Assembly (NCBI GenBank): GCA_947475095.1 | Contig: CANJLG010000021.1 | Location: 1 to 46,555 of the forward strand | DNA length: 46,555 nt | Origin: Flavobacteriales bacterium | Lineage (GTDB): Bacteria > Bacteroidota > Bacteroidia > Flavobacteriales_D > Crocinitomicaceae | Direction of reading: 5' to 3' | In this document: positions 41,847 through 46,555 of the stretch, one piece after another | How the letters are laid out: each line of letters opens with the position of its first letter | How positions within the stretch are numbered: position 1 is the stretch's first letter | The notes under the pieces: generated by a model | The model's input: only the letters and a program-made list of their open reading frames with translations | The model's database searches: none | What the model was told of the DNA's origin: nothing | Translations under genes and position numbers: made by a program

Positions 41847-43073
41847 ATGAAAGAAAAAGAACATCCTCTCCCCTTCAGTAAGTACCAAATTTTAGCGATA
41901 ATAATTCTTGCACTTACTCAATTTAGCGTCGTCTTGGATTTTATGGTGATGTCGCCACTAGGTGATTTAATCATGAAAAATATGAAAATAAGGCCTGGCG
42001 AATTTGGGTTAGTAGTATCTTGCTATGCTTTTTCAGCAGGAATATCTGGGTTTTTAACCGCTAGTATTGCTGACAAATTTGATCGAAAAAAATTATTGTT
42101 ATTTTTTTATGCTGGATTTATCATTGGGACACTTCTTTGTGGATTAGCAACTAGTTATTGGTTTTTAGTAAGTGCCCGAATTGTAACAGGAATTTTCGGA
42201 GGTGTAATTAGCTCCATTTCCTTAGCAATTGTTGCTGATATTTTTGCGTTAAATCAACGTGGCCGCGTTATGGGATTCTTACAAATGGGCTTTGGTATGA
42301 GTCAAATTTTGGGTATTCCAATTTCTTTATTTTTGGCAACAATATGGAATTGGCAAGCGCCCTTTTATTTAATTGTTGGACTTGCCACCATTATTTTTAC
42401 GCTTAGCTTTTTTATTTTAAAACCAATCGTTAGTCACCTAAGCTTACAACGCGATAATCCAATCAAGCACATGTGGCAAACTATCGCTAACAGAGACTAT
42501 AGAATAGGTTTCCTTGCGACCGCATTTATGTCCTTGGGTGGTTATTTAATGATGCCTTGGGGCAGTTCATTCTCGGTAAATAATGTCGGAATTAGTCAAA
42601 AAGACTTACCGCTCATGTTCATGATTGTTGGTATTTCAACCATATGCGTAATGCCCATTATTGGAAAATTAAGTGATTCGTTTAATAAATACAGCATCTT
42701 TGTTGGCTCGTCCATTCTTATGGTTGTATCGGTTCTAATTTATACTAATCTCGGGCACGTTTCCTTTTCTATTTTAGTGATTGTTAATATGATTATGATG
42801 GCGGGCATCATGGCTAGAATGATTCCGTCACAAGCACTTGCCACATCTATTCCGGCAGCAAAAGACAGAGGTGCGTTTATGAGTATTAATGCATCGCTTC
42901 AACAAATGGCGGGAGGAATTGCTGCTTTGGTGGGTGGAGCAATCGTTCAACAAAAAAATCAATTCAGCCCATTGGAGCACTTCGACACCTTAGGATTTGT
43001 TGTAATTGCGGTTATCCTTATCAATATTTTCTTTACGTATCGTGTTTATCAGTTAATTCAGAAAAGGGCTTAA
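41847..43073 (+). CDS. MFS transporter (DHA1-like)
   Basis: I take the ATG at 41847 (MKEKEHPLPFSKYQILAIII) as the start, giving 408 residues, because the upstream TTG at 41835 lies in the promoter box. The protein has about twelve hydrophobic helices. The motif A-like loop between helices 2 and 3 is SIADKFDRKKLLLFFYAGF, and the helix 4 region has ARIVTGIFGGVISSISLAIV, as in the AraJ/YdhP-like drug or sugar exporter group. The length is typical. It is a single gene, divergent from the ABC operon. The substrate is unknown. Its 3' side marks the change to the accessory-looking region. Confidence 0.92.
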   Translation: MKEKEHPLPFSKYQILAIIILALTQFSVVLDFMVMSPLGDLIMKNMKIRPGEFGLVVSCYAFSAGISGFLTASIADKFDRKKLLLFFYAGFIIGTLLCGLATSYWFLVSARIVTGIFGGVISSISLAIVADIFALNQRGRVMGFLQMGFGMSQILGIPISLFLATIWNWQAPFYLIVGLATIIFTLSFFILKPIVSHLSLQRDNPIKHMWQTIANRDYRIGFLATAFMSLGGYLMMPWGSSFSVNNVGISQKDLPLMFMIVGISTICVMPIIGKLSDSFNKYSIFVGSSILMVVSVLIYTNLGHVSFSILVIVNMIMMAGIMARMIPSQALATSIPAAKDRGAFMSINASLQQMAGGIAALVGGAIVQQKNQFSPLEHFDTLGFVVIAVILINIFFTYRVYQLIQKRA

Positions 43074-43227
43074 TAGCATAGGGAATTCAAACTGCATTCT
43101 TCGTCTTCTTATTGATGTTCGTAACGTACTAATTTTATTTTTTTTTTTATGCAATCGGCATCGGAAAAGCTAGATTTTTATTATAAAGTCTGCCAAAAAA
43201 ATAGTATTGATAATACTGGAATTTAGA

Positions 43228-43350
43228 CTATTCGCATAATTCAAGCAAAATGATACGTTACACAATTGCATTAGCATAACAGATTGTAATGAATCAAAAG
43301 AAAATAATCCGATAATGGATATTATTTAGTAGTTTTAGTCATCATTGGAG
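43228..43350 (+). repeat. 123-bp direct repeat, copy 1
   Basis: This stretch is repeated at 45477-45599 with 114 of 123 positions identical and no gaps. The first 58 bases match perfectly, including ATACGTTACACAATTGCATT and AGCATAACAG. GTTA and TAAC form an inverted pair around TGC-ATTA-GCA. The last third contains TAGTTTTA, near the TAnnTTTG form. It lies upstream of the 151-residue membrane protein gene, with about 73 bp between. Confidence 0.93.
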
Positions 43351-43351
43351 G

Positions 43352-43411
43352 GCCAATGCAAAAGAAGCCGACGAGCTATTCAAACAGAACATCAATAAAT
43401 TGCAATCATAA
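43352..43411 (+). pseudogene. Possible 19-codon C-terminal remnant of a lost gene
   Basis: Read from 43352 the frame gives ANAKEADELFKQNINKLQS followed by TAA. The composition looks like an amphipathic protein tail rather than random AT-rich DNA, and it starts right where repeat copy 1 ends. The frame upstream within the repeat lacks a Met. It could equally be chance. Confidence 0.2.
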
Positions 43412-43423
43412 ACCCAGTGTAAA

Positions 43424-43879
43424 ATGGAAACAAACAAAAAAGGTAAAAAATTAAACATTGGTGTTTCTAGTGGTGTCATTGGCTTCATAATGTTGGCATC
43501 ATTCCTTTATAAAAAATTAAATCAACCAACAAAGCAAGACGTTAATAATCAAATAAACGTTCCATCAGTTAATCCAACTTACGGTTTTGAACCAAAGCCA
43601 GCAGCTTACAATAACTTTGGTTCAGGTAATCGCTTAAATCCTAATAAAGAAGATGTTGATTTTTCAGAAATAAATAGTAATGAATTTCTTCAAAGCAAGC
43701 CTGAAAATTTTGAAATGCCTAAATATAATTACGATAAGGACATCTTGAAAGATTATCTTGAAAGCAAGCCTGAAAATTTTGAAATACCTAAACATAATAT
43801 CGATAAAGATATCCTGAAAGATATAAGTCGTAGTGACAAATTCAATGCAGGATTTCAGAAAATACTTGATACTCTCTAG
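43424..43879 (+). CDS. Unknown membrane-anchored protein with internal tandem repeat
   Basis: I do not recognise this 151-residue protein. It begins with a basic stretch (METNKKGKKLN) and one hydrophobic segment (about 12-29, IGVSSGVIGFIMLASFLY), so it is probably anchored by its N-terminus. The following region is polar and low in complexity. At residues 89-134 a 23-residue unit occurs twice in tandem: SKPENFEMPKYNYDKDILKD, then SKPENFEIPKHNIDKDILKD. The start is the only suitable ATG before the frame's recognisable part. It lies downstream of repeat copy 1 and 25 bp upstream of the transglutaminase-like gene, with which it may be co-transcribed. Confidence 0.65.
   Translation: METNKKGKKLNIGVSSGVIGFIMLASFLYKKLNQPTKQDVNNQINVPSVNPTYGFEPKPAAYNNFGSGNRLNPNKEDVDFSEINSNEFLQSKPENFEMPKYNYDKDILKDYLESKPENFEIPKHNIDKDILKDISRSDKFNAGFQKILDTL
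43688..43825 (+). repeat. Two tandem 69-bp units inside the 151-residue gene
   Basis: Units 43688-43756 and 43757-43825 are in frame (23 codons each) and close to identical, for example AGCAAGCCTGAAAATTTTGA in both. Differences lie mainly at changes such as Tyr/His and Tyr/Ile codons. This indicates a recent in-frame duplication. Confidence 0.9.
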
Positions 43880-43904
43880 GTATGTTTAATTAATTTAATA
43901 TTCT

Positions 43905-45434
43905 ATGAAAATACTAGTTCTAATAGCATTCTTTTCTTTTGGTTATTTGTTTGGCCAAAAGACTATTTCTGACACAATTAAAATTTCAAGATTATCCGAT
44001 AATCAAGTTAAGGAGATGATTCAGCGCTGTTGGTCAAATATTAAAAACACTATTTATTATGGTGAATATTATGAAGGAATTAAGTTTGGATGTTCAAAAT
44101 ATGAAACTTTCCTAGATAGTAATAATTTAGAGTTAGGACCTGTTCTTATAATGAAAACTGAATTAAACACCAAAATCTTGTCCTATGAAATAACGGAACA
44201 AGAAACTATTCAAATAAATCAGATTTACCAATTAGTTTCACCATATGAGTTAATCTTAATGGAAGAAAATAATATTAAGAATGGAACAGTCATTTCAACT
44301 AAAACAGAAAAAACTGGCGATTTTTATACTTCAACATTTAGCGATGGGCTAAATATAAAGAAAGACACCCTTCGTGAATTTTCTTATTCTTTGAATGAAG
44401 ATTGGGCACAATGGCTATTTGGCATTGACACTATTTACAAAATCAATACTGTTTTGGAGGCAACAAATAACATGGATTTTGAGAATCATAAAACCTATTC
44501 CTCACAAACAAAATTAATTAAACGAGAAAAGAAATTAATAAACGGAGTAAACCATTTTTATATTACTACAAATTATAGTGATAATTTGGGTGAAACAAGG
44601 TTGGACATAAGTGATGAGTATTTAACCATTGTCGAGACTAAAATCGGAGATTATTCACATCGTTTTGAACCAAAAGAGGTTGCAATGAATTTGGAAGCTA
44701 ATCAGGATCTATTTTTTAATTGCATTATCCCTGTTGATTATGATTTTTGCCGTATAGTTCCCAGATACGATAGTCTTGGATACTCAAAAGTTTTATTTGA
44801 ATTTGAGATTGATGAGAATCCTTTTGACACTACATTAAATCAACGATTTTATGCTGCTAATGGGAAAATTATTTTTGAAATGAATACCGAATGCCCCTAT
44901 ATTTCAATCGCATCTAAGCAAGAAATACTTGATAATTTAAAGGAAACTAATTTTTATCCAATAAATGATTCGTTCATAATAAACATAGCAAAAGAAGCAA
45001 CAAAAGGAGCTAAAACAAAACGAAAGAAAGTAGATATGCTGATAAAATATGTTCACAATTACATAAAGTATAGCAAAGATGACTATTCTCAACATTTTAT
45101 TTCAGTTTACGACATAATAAGGACAAAAAATGGAGTGTGTTCAGATTTTGCTGAGCTATTTACTGTTTTAGCAAGATCAATTGGAATTCCTTGTAAAACA
45201 GTAGGTGGATATGCCCTTGATCCCAATGACGGATACCTTTGCGGTCATGCATGGAATGAAGTTGAAATCGATGGTAAATGGTACGGTGTTGACCCTACTT
45301 GGAACTTTTGGTTACCATCCTACTACCACTTTAAAGAAAGCAATGCTGATTTGTCCTGTAAAGAATTAAATAATATTTTACTTAAACTAAAAAGTATCAC
45401 TTTTCTAAATGGTAAAACAATTAATTATGACTAA
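43905..45434 (+). CDS. Secreted transglutaminase-like superfamily protein
   Basis: The 509-residue protein has a signal peptide ending in YLFGQ (residue 18). The N-terminal 350 residues are beta-rich and resemble, in layout, DUF3857-type domains, but I cannot match them firmly. The C-terminal transglutaminase-like core has Cys412 (KNGVCSDFAELFTVLARSIG), His448 (CGHAWNEVEIDGKWYGV) and Asp463 (VDPTWN), a complete Cys-His-Asp triad. Such periplasmic proteins are often peptidases or cross-linkers of unknown substrate. A stem of YIKYSKDD precedes the Cys loop as in the family. It follows the repeat protein by 25 bp. It ends 42 bp before repeat copy 2. Confidence 0.82.
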   Translation: MKILVLIAFFSFGYLFGQKTISDTIKISRLSDNQVKEMIQRCWSNIKNTIYYGEYYEGIKFGCSKYETFLDSNNLELGPVLIMKTELNTKILSYEITEQETIQINQIYQLVSPYELILMEENNIKNGTVISTKTEKTGDFYTSTFSDGLNIKKDTLREFSYSLNEDWAQWLFGIDTIYKINTVLEATNNMDFENHKTYSSQTKLIKREKKLINGVNHFYITTNYSDNLGETRLDISDEYLTIVETKIGDYSHRFEPKEVAMNLEANQDLFFNCIIPVDYDFCRIVPRYDSLGYSKVLFEFEIDENPFDTTLNQRFYAANGKIIFEMNTECPYISIASKQEILDNLKETNFYPINDSFIINIAKEATKGAKTKRKKVDMLIKYVHNYIKYSKDDYSQHFISVYDIIRTKNGVCSDFAELFTVLARSIGIPCKTVGGYALDPNDGYLCGHAWNEVEIDGKWYGVDPTWNFWLPSYYHFKESNADLSCKELNNILLKLKSITFLNGKTINYD

Positions 45435-45476
45435 TTTGAGAGAAACACATAAAAGCGAGTAAGTGCAACTCTATTG

Positions 45477-45599
45477 CTATTCGCATAATTCAAGCAAAAT
45501 GATACGTTACACAATTGCATTAGCATAACAGATTCTAATAAATCAAAAGAAAATAATCAGGTATTGGTAATTATTTAGTAGTTTTAGTCATTAGTGGAG
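45477..45599 (+). repeat. 123-bp direct repeat, copy 2
   Basis: Matches copy 1 at 43228-43350 in 114 of 123 positions, with nine substitutions all in the last 65 bases. It ends 36 bp before the ATG of the following lipoprotein gene. TACGTTAC lies at 45503-45510. Confidence 0.93.
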
Positions 45600-45635
45600 A
45601 CAAGAAGAGTGGTGACTACGCACAATAAAAAAATA

Positions 45636-46277
45636 ATGATAATTTTCGGAGCAATATTATTTGCTTCAATACTACTGTCAAGCTGTGGAAGTGATCCAAC
45701 TGGCACGAAAGAAGGCGGTCAGACAGTAAACACACTAAAAACAAGGACAGATACCCTAAAAAATCCTCATAACAATAATACAGTTGAAAATTACATAATC
45801 CCGATTACATCAAACAAGATAACTTGCACAGAAAAAGAAAGCAAAAATGAGGACGGAGGTGGCCCAATAATAACTAAAACTTGTTTGTACAAAGCTTACA
45901 AAACAATTTCAAAAGGATTTCCAGACTATAAAGGCAGGTATTCGTATGAATATTCAATATTAAAAAAGCAAGAAAACGGAAATTACCTTCCAATTAAAAA
46001 CGCTTCGCTGTTTAATAATAAAAAAAATGAATTGCTTTCAATTATAAATTCCAAAATTGAAAAAGACTATAAAGAATACTCCAATAATCCTGAAACAAAA
46101 GAATGTTTTGAAGGGATTTCATTTACTCCATTTAACTTTGGCCAATTAGGAATTAAATTCGAATCTAATAAAATTGAGTTCAGTGTTACTTTTGGTTTAA
46201 GTGGAGCGTGTATGAGTGTTGACGGAACATCTGTTTCGATTGATTTAGACGAAATGCAAAAATACTTTAACGAGTAA
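45636..46277 (+). CDS. Unknown lipoprotein
   Basis: I use the ATG at 45636 (MIIFGAILFASILLSSCGSD), which gives a lipoprotein signal peptide with lipobox LLSSC (Cys 17) and 213 residues. A GTG at 45594 lies at the edge of repeat copy 2 and would add a hydrophilic leader with no use. The mature protein has a Ser/Thr/Asn-rich linker, then a domain with paired cysteines (CTEKESK and TKTCLYKAY), and a C-terminal part GQLGIKFESNKIEFSVTFGL followed by SIDLDEMQKYF. The last part weakly recalls DUF3298/RsiV-type domains, but I would not name it. It is a single gene downstream of repeat copy 2. Confidence 0.68.
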   Translation: MIIFGAILFASILLSSCGSDPTGTKEGGQTVNTLKTRTDTLKNPHNNNTVENYIIPITSNKITCTEKESKNEDGGGPIITKTCLYKAYKTISKGFPDYKGRYSYEYSILKKQENGNYLPIKNASLFNNKKNELLSIINSKIEKDYKEYSNNPETKECFEGISFTPFNFGQLGIKFESNKIEFSVTFGLSGACMSVDGTSVSIDLDEMQKYFNE

Positions 46278-46297
46278 ATAAAACAGAGCAAGATGCT

Positions 46298-46326
46298 TTA
46301 CTTTTTTTTAGCTCAAAAAAAAGTAA
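46298..46326. repeat. Perfect 12-bp inverted repeat with long T and A arms
   Basis: TTACTTTTTTTT and AAAAAAAAGTAA pair around AGCTC. It lies 20 bp after the lipoprotein stop codon and could act as a weak terminator in either direction, although the stem lacks GC pairs at its base. Confidence 0.75.
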
Positions 46327-46357
46327 CAAAAAAAGGAGCCAGCCTAACAATACGCTT

Positions 46358-46405
46358 TACTTCGACGGATCGTGAATGTCATCAAGCTTGCGTTAATTCG
46401 AAGTA
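46358..46405. repeat. 8-bp inverted repeat TACTTCGA/TCGAAGTA
   Basis: The two perfect arms (46358-46365 and 46398-46405) enclose 32 bases. They directly precede a second, longer inverted repeat, so the end of the window is a dense cluster of potential hairpins. Confidence 0.6.
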
Positions 46406-46412
46406 TTTTTAA

Positions 46413-46483
46413 TCTCCACCAAATTTGGATGCTAGCGAGTGAGCTTTCAGCTAGTCTTAGCATATGCCAAATTCAATGGAGGT
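46413..46483. repeat. Long imperfect inverted repeat
   Basis: The left arm TCTCCACCAAATTTGGATGC (continuing TA) pairs imperfectly with the right arm starting TAGCATATGCCAAATTCAAT and ending GGAGG. Most of about 20 positions per arm can pair, with small bulges. The loop (about 46435-46457) has further short self-complementary pieces such as AGCT. No gene is seen from here to the window end. Confidence 0.6.
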
Positions 46484-46555
46484 GAAAAACCTGCTTTTGC
46501 AAGGTTGATGCTTGAATGTTAATACCTATAAAAATTTATATTTTAAATATGGTGC

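Larger units (their letters stand above)
43074..43423. other. 350-bp gap at the entry of the accessory region
   Basis: No complete gene is visible here. The gap holds a T-run (43134-43148), an inverted copy of the octamer TACGTTAC (as GTAACGTA, 43121-43128), the first copy of a 123-bp repeat and a 19-codon open stub that looks like a protein tail. No convincing terminator follows the MFS gene. Confidence 0.7.
46293..46412 (+). other. Small open frame inside a repeat-like AT-rich element, probably not a gene
   Basis: From the ATG at 46293 a 39-codon frame runs (MLYFFLAQKKVTKKGASLTI...). Segments like FFLAQKKVTKK recur in short hypothetical proteins of many Bacteroidota as I recall, because the DNA below them, TTACTTTTTTTTAGCTCAAA, is a dispersed repeat. 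I therefore see a mobile or dispersed sequence, not a gene. Confidence 0.35.

Noticed and set aside
43228..43350. Repeat as a canonical integron attC site
   Set aside because: The cores do not fit RYYYAAC/GTTRRRY, and no integrase is visible. Only a loose GTTA/TAAC inverted pair is present.
46341..46400. Integron attC-like pattern (GCCTAACAATACG ... GCGTTAATTC)
   Set aside because: The left box fits RYYYAAC, but the right side reads GTTAATT, which does not complement it or match GTTRRRY, and there is no integrase.

Overview
The window looks like a chromosomal segment of a member of the Bacteroidota, most likely order Flavobacteriales. The signs are AT-rich DNA, type IX secretion (T9SS) sorting domains of both type A and gliding-motility type B, a TonB-dependent receptor of the OMP_b-brl_3 kind, a DUF4159 protein, and -7 promoter boxes of the Bacteroidota form TAnnTTTG. 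No rRNA, tRNA, CRISPR array, transposase or integrase was recognised.

Layout. Positions 1-4124 hold a truncated polysaccharide flippase gene downstream of carB. The stretch 4125-4806 holds a small Cys-rich protein gene and tandem 40-bp repeats. A DUF4159 gene (4807-5457) faces a minus-strand run of CBS-domain protein, nadK, an FKBP and a cyclophilin-FKBP fusion. pdxJ diverges from that run. A tight minus-strand operon follows, with DUF58, polyprenyl synthetase, MORN-like lipoprotein, dnaG and an MscS channel; the three genes from the synthetase to dnaG are joined by 4-bp ATGA overlaps. Positions 15140-29543 form a cell-surface block: a type A T9SS protein, a small lipoprotein, a subtilisin-like peptidase with PKD and Asp-box repeats, a SUI1-family factor, a TonB-dependent outer-membrane protein, and two paralogous type B T9SS proteins (glycine-rich and L-type lectin). 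zwf-pgl-edd (29677-33618) encodes oxidative glucose-6-phosphate conversion to KDPG, but eda is not next to it. Then come TerC, a GNAT enzyme, fabF with a C-terminal-processing peptidase, murB, an ABC-2 exporter operon ending in a LolA-like periplasmic protein, and an MFS transporter.

The right end (43074-46555) differs from the rest. It holds poorly recognisable genes: a membrane protein with an internal tandem repeat, a secreted transglutaminase-like protein and a lipoprotein. Two units are each preceded by the same 123-bp direct repeat (114 of 123 positions identical by my count), and the segment ends in a stretch rich in inverted repeats. This is the most likely accessory region and the best candidate for something undescribed. 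No complete novel system can be shown from the sequence alone.

The core genes are housekeeping genes (pyrimidine/arginine precursor, NADP, PLP, isoprenoid, fatty acid, peptidoglycan, replication priming). Several starts were moved from the longest reading frame, using signal peptides, TAnnTTTG boxes and start/stop overlaps.
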